NCBI GenBank assembly: GCA_949358305.1
Contig: OX442317.1
Location: forward strand, 16,374,491 to 16,438,490
Direction: 5' to 3'
From: Strigamia acuminata
Taxonomy: Eukaryota; Arthropoda; Chilopoda; Geophilomorpha; Linotaeniidae
Length of the DNA stretch: 64,000 nt
Every line of letters starts with the position of its first letter. The first letter of the stretch is position 1. This document shows, one piece after another, positions 47,343-58,030 of this stretch. A program made the position numbers and the translations under genes. Under the pieces are notes generated by a model. It saw only the letters and a program-made list of their open reading frames with translations, was not told the DNA's origin and made no database searches.

Positions 47343-47755
47343 GGATGAACAAATAAATAGATTGATGACAAATAAAGCAAACGAACGAATCAGTACCTCG
47401 TTAACTTGCGCCGGGTCTTCCATCTCCCCATCACCCACTAAACAAGCGCGTTTAGATGGAATAGGATCCATTTTTGACGGCGTGTCGGTCAATGGCACAG
47501 CGGACGACAAATTCGATGTAGTCGTCGTTTCCTCTTCCCCATCCCCTCCAATCTCTCTGTTTTTCTCCGTAGCAACCTGTAAAAAAAAAAAAAAAAAAAA
47601 AAAAAAGTGAGGAAGATGGAGGTTATATAAATGAATAAAACCTGAACAAAGGAAAACGAATGGGACGTAAACTCAGTTTCGATCTCTGTTAACGACGGAC
47701 GAAACGTCCAATGGACGTTAGTCACACGCATCACCTCGCTCACTCGCTCACTCAT
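46431..47755 (-). CDS. Coiled-coil protein with acidic tail, five exons (family CC-A, long copy 4)
   Basis: Exons 47755-47642, 47576-47397, 47272-46766, 46683-46606 and 46541-46431, all phase 0; 329 aa. Exon 2 is 180 nt (60 codons), as in the copies at 316 and 32494, and exon 3 begins TCG after an AG acceptor, as in the others. Exon 3 carries a basic region then a coiled coil (~residues 130-175) and a Glu/Val-rich acidic stretch (EVEVEITEEDREVD). The final exon is almost only Asp, Ser and Gly with three SDDGD units. AATAAA follows near 46340. The start is the longest in frame; Met 9 is an alternative. Function unknown, presumed nuclear. Confidence 0.65.
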
Positions 47756-48130
47756 TCACTCATTCGCTCACTCACTCACTCGGGACTGTACGTTTGACAA
47801 AAATTCGTGATAAAAATTACCCCAATTACATTAAAATCTTCTATCAATTGTGGTACTAAGGCGTCCATGATGTCGGGTGGTTAGTTCTGCATCCAGGAGG
47901 CATAGACAAGACCAATCACGACTCTGCTCATTGTTGGCCAATCAAATCGCTTCGTACGATGGCGCCAAATTCGATTGTTGGACTGCTTTCTATCGTGTTT
48001 TAGAGATTTTTGAGAGAAATCTTACGACGAGAAAACTCTTCTATTTCATGGAAAGACACACGGGTTAACCACCAAAAATATTTATTTATTTACGTGTGTT
48101 TTGTAGACGACGCGTCTTCTATCGCGTGAC
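47756..48130. other. Intergenic
   Basis: A degenerate (TCAC)n tract just upstream of the coiled-coil gene, then nothing supported. Confidence 0.35.
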
Positions 48131-49270
48131 ACACGCGTGTAAAAGCTAAGTTCACATGTGCGCGTTGACGCGCGCGACCACTCGTTGCCACCTTTGTTTT
48201 CCAGTGAAATCATTGATTTTTACATTGAAAACAGTCACATTCTATTGAAATGAATTGTTTTCACGTCAAAACAATACACGAAAAACAATACAAGAAAAAA
48301 AGAGTTCATAAACAAATACAATCGTTTCGACGGTGCGCGTGGAAATTACATGCCGCTCAATGCTCGCCTGCTGCGACCGGGGAGATTGCAATTTCCCGTC
48401 GAGCAAGCAAACACAAAAACCCACCAAATTTTCAACTTTTCCCATTTTAAAAAACAATTAAATATTCTTTAAATTAATAATCAACAATGAAATACCAAAA
48501 AAATCAATTCTTAAGCAACTTAACAATTTTTGTTTTTGTGCTGCATGGGAACCAAAAAATTGGTTGACGCGAGCTTGTGACATGCGCTGCACAGCCTCGC
48601 GAATCCTAAGTGCGTCCTCAGCCATACGCGTCGGTCTTGACGCGCGCGTTTAGACGCGCACATGTGAACTTAGCTTTGTGCGCGTCCAGATGCGCTCGTC
48701 TAGACGACCGCGTCAGGGCCGACGCGTATAGTTGTGGATGCCTCTAGGATTCGTGAGGCTGTGCAGCGCGTGTCATAAGCGCGTCTCAATTAATTTTTTT
48801 TATTCCCATGCTGCACGTCGTTTTGAATTAACAATACTCGAAAATAGTCGTTTTAACTTTGAAAATAATTGTTTTAATTTCGAAAATATTCGCTTTCATA
48901 TCAAAGTATCCATTCTCACGCTATATAATGTTTAATACGTAATTTTATTATAAAAAATTTCCAATGTATAAACTTTATTTCTGTTTTCAGTTTCCTGATA
49001 TGATTAAAGAAAATCCTAAATATTATTTCCAAACATTTATCAAATTCTTTTCAAAAGCAGTTGTGGAGGCGTCTACTACGAACGTGTCATCGTGGGCGTC
49101 AAATTTGAATATTTTTAACTTTCTGCGTTTGCACGAATTCGCAGAATTCGTCCACTGGCATCGTGGCGACGCATGGTCGACATTTTGTATTCATATGTGA
49201 CGCGCACTCTATTTACTCACGTAGAACACACGAATCGCGCGCGTCAACGCGCACATGTAAATTTAGTTTC
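48131..49270. mobile_element. Inverted-repeat element with internal palindrome
   Basis: A ~32-bp sequence containing cacatgtgcgcgttgacgcg (48150-48178) recurs inverted at 49234-49262 and a third time, diverged, at 48652-48676 inside a 280-bp imperfect palindrome (48538-48818). Palindrome arms begin gtgctgcatggga and end tcccatgctgcac. No protein is seen. It is consistent with a non-autonomous DNA transposon, possibly nested. Confidence 0.5.
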
Positions 49271-49279
49271 ACTGAATCG

Positions 49280-52261
49280 CGTACGAGTTTTTCCCTTTTT
49301 CAACGCGAAATCGTATTCGACTCGCTTTCTAGTCGAGTACGAATTTTGCCCTTCTTCAACGCGAAATCGTATTCGACTCGTTTTCGAGTCGAGTACGAGT
49401 TTTGCCCTTCTTCAACGCGAAATCGTATTCGACTCGTTTTCGAGTCGAATGCGAATTTTGTCCTTCTTCAACGCGAAATCGTATTCGACTCGTTTTCGAG
49501 TCGAGTGCGAATTTTGCCCTTCTTCAACGCGAAATCGTATTCGACTCGTTTTCGAGTCGAGTACGAGTTTTGCCCTTCTTCAACGCGAAATCGTATTCGA
49601 CTCGTTTTCGAGTCGAATGCGAATTTTGTCCTTCTTCAACGCGAAATCGTATTCGACTCGTTTTCGAGTCGAGTACGAGTTTTGCCCTTCTTCAACGCGA
49701 AATCGTATTCGACTCGTTTTCGAGTCGAGTACGAGTTTTGCCCTTCTTCAACGCGAAATCGTATTCGACTCGTTTTCGAGTCGAGTACGAGTTTTGCCCT
49801 TCTTCAACGCGAAATCGTATTCGACTCGTTTTCGAGTCGAATGCGAATTTTGTCCTTCTTCAACGCGAAATCGTATTCGACTCGTTTTCGAGTCGAGTAC
49901 GAGTTTTGCCCTTCTTCAACGCGAAATCGTATTCGACTCGTTTTCGAGTCGAGTACGAGTTTTGCCCTTCTTCAACGCGAAATCGTATTCGACTCGTTTT
50001 CGAGTCGAGTACGAGTTTTGCCCTTCTTCAACGCGAAATCGTATTCGACTCGTTTTCGAGTCGAGTACGAGTTTTGCCCTTCTTCAACGCGAAATCGTAT
50101 TCGACTCGTTTTCGAGTCGAGTACGAGTTTTGCCCTTCTTCAACGCGAAATCGTATTCGACTCGCTTTCGAGTCGAATACGAGATAGTCGATGACCCGTT
50201 CCCGGACTTTGACTCGTACGACTCGTATTCGAGATGTATTCGAGATGTATTCGAATCGTATTCGAGTCGTATTCGAGATGGTCGATGATTTCCACTCGCT
50301 CGTATACGCGTTGTATACGAGCTCGTATTTTGATCGTAATCGTAAACGAATCGTTTACAAGTCGTATACAAGTTGTATACGACGTGTATACACCTCGTAT
50401 ACGAACGAAGTTTGTGAAAACACAATTTCCAAATAAGACGTATGTGACTACTATGTGTTTTCATGTCGTAGTAAGTATCCGGTGGATTTTCCAAACTTCG
50501 TTCGTATACGAGGTGTATACACGTCGTATACAACTTGTATACGACTTGTAAACGATTCGTTTACGATTACGATCAAAATACGAGCTCGTATACAACGCGT
50601 ATACGAGCGAGTGGAAATCATCGACCATCTCGAATGCGACTCGAATACGATTCGAATACATCTCGAATACATCTCGTTTTCGAGTCGAGTACGAATTTTG
50701 CCCTTCTTCAACGCGAAATCGTATTCGATTCGCTTTCGAATCGTATACGAGATGGTCGATTTTTGTTTCCCGGACTTTTGATTCGTATTCGAGTTGTTAC
50801 GAGTTCGTATTTTGATCGTATTCGTATTCGACTCGAATTCGAATCGTATTCGAATCGAATACGAATCGAATTCGAGTCGTATTCGAGATGGTCGATGATT
50901 TCCACTCGCTCGTATACGCGTTGTATACGAGCTCGTATTTTGATCGTAATCGTAAACGAATCGTTTACAAGTCGTATACAAGTTGTATACGACGTGTATA
51001 CACCTCGTATACGAACGAAGTTTGGAAAATCCACCGGATACTTACTACGACATGAAAACACATAGTAGTCACATACGTCTTATTTGGAAATTGTGTTTTC
51101 ACAAACTTCGTTCGTATACGAGGTGTATACACGTCGTATACAACTTGTATACGACTTGTAAACGATTCGTTTACGATTACGATCAAAATACGAGCTCGTA
51201 TACAACGCGTATACGAGCGAGTGGAAATCATCGACCATCTCGAATACGACTCGAATACGATTCGAATACATCTCGAATACATCTCGAATACGAGTCGTAC
51301 GAGTCAAAGTCCGGGAACGGGTCATCGACTATCTCGTATTCGACTCGAAAACGAGTCGAATACGATTTCGCGTTGAAGAAGGACAAAATTCGCATTCGAC
51401 TCGAAAACGAGTCGAATACGATTTCGCGTTGAAGAAGGGCAAAACTCGCATTCGACTCGAAAACGAGTCGAATACGATTTCGCGTTGAAGAAGGGCAAAA
51501 TTCGTATTCAACTCGAAAACGAGTCGAATACGATTTCGCGTTGAAGAAGGACAAAATTCGCATTCGACTCGAAAACGAGTCGAATACGATTTCGCGTTGA
51601 AGAAGGACAAAATTCGCATTCGACTCGAAAACGAGTCGAATACGATTTCGCGTTGAAGAAGGGCAAAATTCGTATTCGACTCGAAAACGAGTCGAATACG
51701 ATTTCGCGTTGAAGAAGGACAAAATTCGCATTCGACTCGAAAACGAGTCGAATACGATTTCGCGTTGAAGAAGGGCAAAATTCGCATTCGACTCGAAAAC
51801 GAGTCGAATACGATTTCGCGTTGAAGAAGGGCAAAATTCGTACTCGACTCGAAAACGAGTCGAATACGATTTCGCGTTGAAGAAGGACAAAATTCGCATT
51901 CGACTCGAAAACGAGTCGAATACGATTTCGCGTTGAAGAAGGGCAAAACTCGTATTCGACTCGAAAACGAGTCGAATACGATTTCGCGTTGAAGAAGGAC
52001 AAAATTCGCATTCGACTCGAAAACGAGTCGAATACGATTTCGCGTTGAAGAAGGGCAAAATTCGTACTCGACTCGAAAACGAGTCGAATACGATTTCGCG
52101 TTGAAGAAGGACAAAATTCGCATTCGACTCGAAAACGAGTCGAATACGATTTCGCGTTGAAGAAGGGCAAAACTCGTATTCGACTCGAAAACGAGTCGAA
52201 TACGATTTCGCGTTGAAGAAGGACAAAATTCGCATTCGACTCGAAAACGAGTCGAATACGA
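49280..52261. mobile_element. 3-kb foldback-type palindrome built of 56-bp tandem repeats
   Basis: Left arm 49280-50170: about 16 tandem copies of a 56-bp unit containing 'cttcttcaacgcgaaatcg'. Right arm 51335-52261: about 16 copies inverted. Between them are a matching inverted pair (gatgacccgttcccgg at 50190; inverse at 51326), then two self-palindromic modules (50283-50640 and 50890-51240) in mirror orientation around a ~200-bp centre near 50758. Long terminal inverted repeats made of tandem subrepeats are the hallmark of foldback elements. Reading frames across the arms are by-products of the repeat, not genes. Confidence 0.75.
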
Positions 52262-52403
52262 GATCATTTTTTGATCTGGGTCGTGAATGCGTCCGTATGT
52301 CACGCGAACGCGTGTTGGAGTCGATTCCGAGTTCGTATTCCATCTTGAACGCGCATTGGAGACGTCAACCAGTTTATTTTACCCACTCTCGCTCGATCCC
52401 GCT

Positions 52404-52975
52404 TCATCGCTCCTTGTCGCTCCTGTGAAAAAAAATACATGAGAATGTGCAGAAATGAACCTTCCAATACTCACATGAAAATTGACAACCTTGACACAAA
52501 ACAGTCTATTGACACTCCCAACACCACCCCGGACATTTTCCGGAAGAGTTTGGTCCACCCGGAATCCCCAGAATAGTCGCCCCCGAAATGCGGATTTCGC
52601 GGAAGCCAATCCGCGGAAAGGTTACACGTTTTGGCGATGTTTTAGACCGTTGGGTGGTCGTTAGATCAAAATTTGGGCAAATTAGGATGGAGAAGAAGTG
52701 TTAAAGAACAGCGCACGATCCGCCATTTTTGAAGCAGAACAAAAATCAAGGAATTTGCCGATTTTTCGCTCAATTTCGCTCGTTTTTGGACACGTTTTTT
52801 CCGGGGATTTTTGTTCTGGGTACTTACGTGATGTGTTGCGAATCTAAATCTACGGAATTTTCGCCGTGTGCGCTTTGATCTCGAACGACGGCTGTTGAGA
52901 TCCGCGATTGCCCGTCTTTGTCTTTGTCCAAATTCGCGCTCGCTGCAAAGTTTCGTGCATTTTGGATGGAAAGAT
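52404..52975 (-). CDS. Possible two-exon fragment of an unknown gene
   Basis: Exon 52975-52828 (acceptor tttcag, donor GTAAGT) reads LSIQNARNFAASANLDKDKD in its best frame. It joins 52422-52404 (SDKER, stop). The 5' exons are not found. Confidence 0.25.
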
Positions 52976-53029
52976 CTGAAATAAACCAACGGAGATGCAT
53001 AACAAATGGATACGCATGGATACGCATGG

Positions 53030-53580
53030 ATACTAACTGCTTGTCCGTGTTGGGATGGGAAAAAGATCGAGCGCGCGCTCTGGTGGTGGTGGCTTTCTTA
53101 AGTAAACGGATTAAATTTTTTTTAGGTTTAGATGAATTTATGAAAATAAATAAATAAATAAATAAATAAAAATACCGATTCGTTCAGTTACCGTATCGCA
53201 AGCGCTATTTGACGGCGCACATACCAAAATTCGTGATTTATTGTCCAAATGCCAGATCTACAAAATGAATGAATTAAAATATAATTGATTTCATTAATAA
53301 AAAAAATAAATAATTGACTTTTTCGGAACTTACCCGTTCTACACGAACCCCTAATCGATATAATTTATTGCACAAAAATTTGTCAGGCACTTGTTTTTTA
53401 ATTATTATTTAGAACCTCAGGTGGCAGGACTAACTGGGTGTTCAATTATGGCGGCGCTCGCCGCTTTATTCTGGCGAGGAAGCCGATAACTCGAACAAAT
53501 CTATGCCAATAAAATAAATGTGTTCCTGTTTACGAGGACCGAGTAAAATTATATTTAAAAATAATTACAGATCTAGTAAA
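53030..53580. other. AT-rich intergenic stretch
   Basis: (AAAT)n at about 53143-53172; nothing else supported. Confidence 0.4.
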
Positions 53581-53604
53581 TATTGAACGAATATTTCACT
53601 CGGA

Positions 53605-53877
53605 TTTAGTGCGAGCAATGTAAAAAGGCTCCGGTCGGTGTTTATTACCAGAACAAGCACGAAATTCTGTGCAGGAGATGTTTTTAAGAGACTCCTTATC
53701 CGCTGCCAAAGAAAGGGTCCGATGGAACGAACCGATCGATACGAATCGTTCAAGAACGTTTGCGATTGTTCGTTCTGCCACGATCATCAAGGGGCGGCGG
53801 CGGCGGTATGGACCAAGCCGATTTCGTTGCTTCATAGGCAACAAGTGCTCAAGACATATTTCAATAAATACTTTTAA
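53605..53877 (+). pseudogene. Zinc-ribbon-like fragment with frame breaks
   Basis: One frame encodes CEQCKKAPVGVYYQN then CRRCF and a stop. A second frame continues with NVCDCSFCHDH. The paired CxxC motifs look real but lie in different frames, so this is a decayed gene or exons with unseen splice sites. Family not identified. Confidence 0.3.
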
Positions 53878-54204
53878 TGTACATTTCTTTTAAATTGTTT
53901 AAACAACATTTAAAATAGTTTGTTTGTTTTTGTTTAATTTGATTAAAATAACTTGTTTTTGCATCAAATTAAGTTCATTTATTTCTATATAATTTATTAC
54001 ATTTTTTAAAGACAAATTCATCACCTAGAAATGTTTTTATCAAGATAACCCACCTCGCCGTTCTTCAGCTACTTATAGTAACTCGTAGACTGGTTGGTAT
54101 TGGATAAAACCGTGGTCGTTTGTGTATTGTAACCTCGGATTGTGTACATTATCATCTATATGCCCAATTGATGTGTTACTAACAGTAAAAAAAAATTTTT
54201 AAGT

Positions 54205-54370
54205 ACAAATTGATTTTTTAAAAGCAAAAATTGATTTTATAAAAGCAAAAATTGATTTTTTAAAAGCAAAAGTTGATTTTTTAAAAGCAAAAATTGATTT
54301 TTAAAAGCAGAAATTGATTTTTAAAAGCAGAAATTGATTTTTAAAAGTAGAAATTGTATTTTAAGAGGAA
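54205..54370 (+). repeat. 21-22 bp minisatellite
   Basis: About 7-8 units of the form aaattgattttttaaaagca. Confidence 0.9.
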
Positions 54371-54406
54371 AAAATAGTATTTTTGAAGTTAAAAAAAATA
54401 TCATTT

Positions 54407-54659
54407 TCATTTTGCCCTTTTCATCTGTTTCAACGCATCTTTAACCAATCCAGTCAGAATCGTCAGATCGAAGTCGTAACACATAGTTGACTGTTGGACG
54501 AATTGCTCGACTTGTGGAAACGGCAATTTATCGCGAATGTAAAGGATCCTCAGCTTCCGATCTTGCAACAAGCGATTTCGCTGAGCTACCACATAAACCA
54601 GGTGCAAGAGAACGGTGCAGTCTTTCCCGCCGTTAAAACTAATGCACACTTCAGGTAAC
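54407..54659 (-). pseudogene. FAD synthase-like (PAPS reductase fold) exon, truncated
   Basis: An exon from acceptor 'tttatag' at 54659 encodes LPEVCISFNGGKDCTVLLHL, the nucleotide-binding SFNGGKDC loop of FLAD1/FAD1-type FAD synthases, then ILYIRD, LPFPQVEQFVQQ and LTGLVKDALKQM. The family continues for more than 100 residues beyond this point (with its WTDR-type and MRVNP regions), but here a stop follows KRAK and no donor is visible. A 22-bp minisatellite adjoins. An orphan exon or broken gene copy. Confidence 0.6.
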
Positions 54660-55312
54660 CTATAAAACAAATGCAAAATATTACCAATAATTACAATTAA
54701 TAATTTAATAAAAACCTAGTACATTTTCCCCCATCGAATTTCTAAAAACTTAATTCTTATGTCAAAAATATGGATGCGAAAAAAAGAGAGAGAAAAAATA
54801 ATAATAATAACAACATTCCAAAGACCATACGGAAAACATTTTGAAAACATTTTGAAAATGCATTCACATTTGACAAATAATAATATTGGGAATGCATTCA
54901 ACTTTAACAATAAGGTGATCCTTCCTAAACAATAACCACTAGGCTCTATACTTAACTTTAAACTTTTAACAATGATGCAATAAAAACAACAATTCAACAC
55001 ACCATGCTAACTATTACAACGCGGATTAGAAACTACATTAAACATTATTTTAAACAATTTAATTTTTTTAATTAATTAAATACCGCGCGGATTCGGCACT
55101 GAGCGGACCAGGGAGCATTCAAAAAGAACCACGCGGATGCGAGAGCCGCGTTTTGGGGAGCGTGGAAGGGGGATCGAGCTGATAAGGGAGACAACAAACA
55201 AAACTTAAAATCGTCAAATAATGATATCAAAATAAATATTCCTGAGACGGCTAAACCAAATGGAAAATTTTATTTAAAATCCAATACACACTCAATTATG
55301 ACAATTACATAC
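54660..55312. other. AT-rich intergenic stretch
   Basis: No further exons of either neighbour were recognised. Confidence 0.4.
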
Positions 55313-57255
55313 CGTGAAATCAAAATCATGATCACAGGACTCAAATTATAAAACTGCATATCGTTAGCCAAATACCAACTTTGTTGTAAACACTGAAAAA
55401 TTAAATTAAAAAATTTGTCATCAATAATTCTAAAATTAAAAAAATAAATCCATTACCATGTATTTAGATGGTCTATATATAATGATATAATGGGCAATCG
55501 ATGTTTTTTCCTATAAAATCCATCAGTTCAATCACCGTACCAGAGGTATAGGGAAATACTAGTTTCACACCTGCAAGTAATGCACCGGAGACAGACAAAT
55601 GATTGAGCTAAAATAATCCAGAATATCGTTCAATCCAAGCAGCGCAACTTTGATTTCTGCTTATTGTAAGTGAATAATGAAAATGTAAAAATATTTTTCT
55701 GCCAAATAACTTCTCCGTCTTCTTGTTCTTGAATTTCCTTCGAGTCGTCGTTATACTCCAAACGTCCACTTTAAAAGTAAATAAACGATTAATTCATCAC
55801 AACTATTTAATATTTTTAGAGTTATCTTTCTACTTTGTAGCAATTATTATTTCTTGTCAAGAGTTTGCGTTTGATGCATGTCTTGCGTATATTATTTTAT
55901 GGTACTTCAAACAAATATCGTAAGTGGTGGCAAGTAGAATAATAACTCCAAGTATGAGGCAAATAACGCTGTAATTATCAAATATATCCTATATCTAAAT
56001 AATTAAAATGATTAAAAACGTGTTTACAATGCCGAACAGATTTCATATCTTTCCAAAAGTCGGATTGCTCTGGTAAACATATAACATCCGATACATTTGC
56101 GAATTTTTTTATCAATTTAAAATCTGTAAAATTAAAAAAAAATTAAATTATGTAATTTTGAATACACATTAAATAAAATTACCCAATATGGCAGTTAAAA
56201 ACTCATTAACTTCTAGAGCTGAGCACGTCACGAATATTTACACAGCCGACCATTGTCCTTAAAACTGATAAACATTTCATAGAATATTTTTGTAAAAATA
56301 TATACGAGTACGTGTTTTTACAAATTTCATCAAACATTCAACAAATTTAAAAAAAAGAACGTCCAGTACCATTTGAATCCACGAAGTGTCCACATTTATC
56401 AAAGCCCAGCAATATTTTCCCCGAAATGGCCGTTCAAACTGAGATGAATCAAGCGGGCCTTGAACAACTTCCTTGCACACAGAGTACGATCCGGGCCATC
56501 GATGTTTGGACCGACAACAAAGCACAGCGATTGTATAATTTGGCATCACAATTTGAATATTCCTAACCCTGAAAAAATAATTTTTTTACTTACACAAAGT
56601 ATAACTAATAATTCGATCATTACCTTCATTACAATCTGTTTGCAACGCAAACAAATCACCACATTGTCAGGAAATACTTATGTTATGTACTAATTCAATC
56701 ACAAATCATTACATTATATTATTTTCAGTTATCAAATTGAGAATATTCAATATTCCAATTATCGTTCTACCTGTGCACATTTGCCTTTCTCATAGACAGA
56801 TTATGACGCCGTACAAATTTTGCATCGTCATTTAAGCTTTGGCAACGTGGTACAAATTTTGCATCGTCATTAAAGCTTTGGCAACGTGGAACATCGACGT
56901 CATGTCGTTCTCTGGATGACATTCTTTGAAAGAATTCTCCATCGACATCGATGTTGAATCGTTATCGAACTCGATACAACATTCTCCAATTATGGTAAAC
57001 GTTCTGTACACGGTACACCTAAAGTCTTAAATCGAGCGTGTAGTTAATTAAATATCTCACAATAGAATTTAATTAGATTACACTGAATCGCCCAATAGTC
57101 CAGCCTCACCATTCCGAAAATAAAAGCGTTGTCGGCTTTCAACTTTTCTAGCCTTTCCAGCAGATTTTTCGTCACGTTAGCATCATAATTGCCGAGAAAT
57201 AAGTCGTTTAGACCGTCTCGACCGATGGCATGGATTAAATCAGATACTGAAGTAG
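55313..57255 (-). pseudogene. NRF-6-like acyltransferase exons, probably decayed
   Basis: Minus-strand exon-like segments in the order expected for nose-resistant-to-fluoxetine proteins: 57255-57110 (HAIGRDGLNDLFLGNYDAN); 56567-56370 (GSYSVCKEVVQG ... FRGKYCWALI, the secreted Cys-rich NRF domain); about 56125-56035 (VSDVICLPEQSDFWKDM); about 55980-55920 (VICLILGVIILLATTYDICL, a membrane segment); about 55775-55670 (IFTFSLFTYNKQ); and 55392-55313 (CLQQSWYLANDMQFYNLSP, acyltransferase-3 domain). The conserved catalytic region between the last two and everything after the last is missing, so a functional integral-membrane enzyme is unlikely. Confidence 0.5.
56810..56892 (+). repeat. Short tandem duplication
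   Basis: Two ~38-bp units of 'gtacaaattttgcatcgtc ... ggcaacgtgg' inside the NRF-like locus. Confidence 0.8.
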
Positions 57256-57729
57256 CTTTTGAATCGTGATGAATCGTGATGTTGCATTATTCTCGTACAT
57301 GAATAAACACTCCATTTATTCCCCTATTCTTATTACCACGATCTCCCAGCTCGCGAGTGGCCTGTCACAATATTCTTTCTTCACATAGAAACGAATAGTG
57401 CTAAATATACACAGAAGATGACACTACTGTATTGCGTATTGCAAGACCAGCAGACATTCTAGAGTAGTAATGGCGTCTATTTGTTTACAAAATGCTGCTC
57501 TGTGATTGGCTAACATTCTGGAAAAAAACTAAACAAAGCGAAAAAAATCACATTATACTAAAAAGAAACAAATATAAACAAAAATAAACATTTCGTATTT
57601 TTTGTAAGTTGGATAAAATTTTCTTTAGTTTATTTTTTTTATAATATCGGCCAATCACAGAACTGTTTGATGTAAACAAACCGAGGGGGCGACAATCAGA
57701 ATCTGCTTGTCAGAGATTCGAATCTTTCA

Positions 57730-58030
57730 TGATTTTTTTGGGATTCGGTTTGGGATTTGAAAGATTCGGATGGGATTCGACGGATTCGGGAGATTCGGAT
57801 GGGATTCGGATGGGATTCGCTGGGATTCAGAAAAATTCACATGATTTTTTTAAAAATAAATTTAGTGGGATTCGACGGATTCGGGAGATTCGGATGGGAT
57901 TCGGATAGATTCGGGGGACTCGGATGGGATTCGGGGGGATTCGGAGCGGTAGGATTCGGTGGGATTCGAATGGGATTCGCTGGGATTCAGAAAAATTCAC
58001 ACGATTTTTTTAAAAATAAATTTAGTGAAG
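57730..58030 (+). repeat. GGGATTCG-rich tandem repeat with a longer duplication
   Basis: Degenerate gggattcggat units; a ~60-bp block ending 'aaaaataaatttagtg' occurs twice (57807-57866 and 57965-58027). Related units reappear at about 58468-58562. Confidence 0.75.

Noticed and set aside
48266-48457. Short frames on both strands between palindromes
   Set aside because: Length is within chance expectation and they lie inside a repeat-derived segment.
49163-52343. Several overlapping frames of 220-371 codons on both strands
   Set aside because: They follow directly from the 56-bp tandem repeat, are open in three frames at once and have no splice or domain support.
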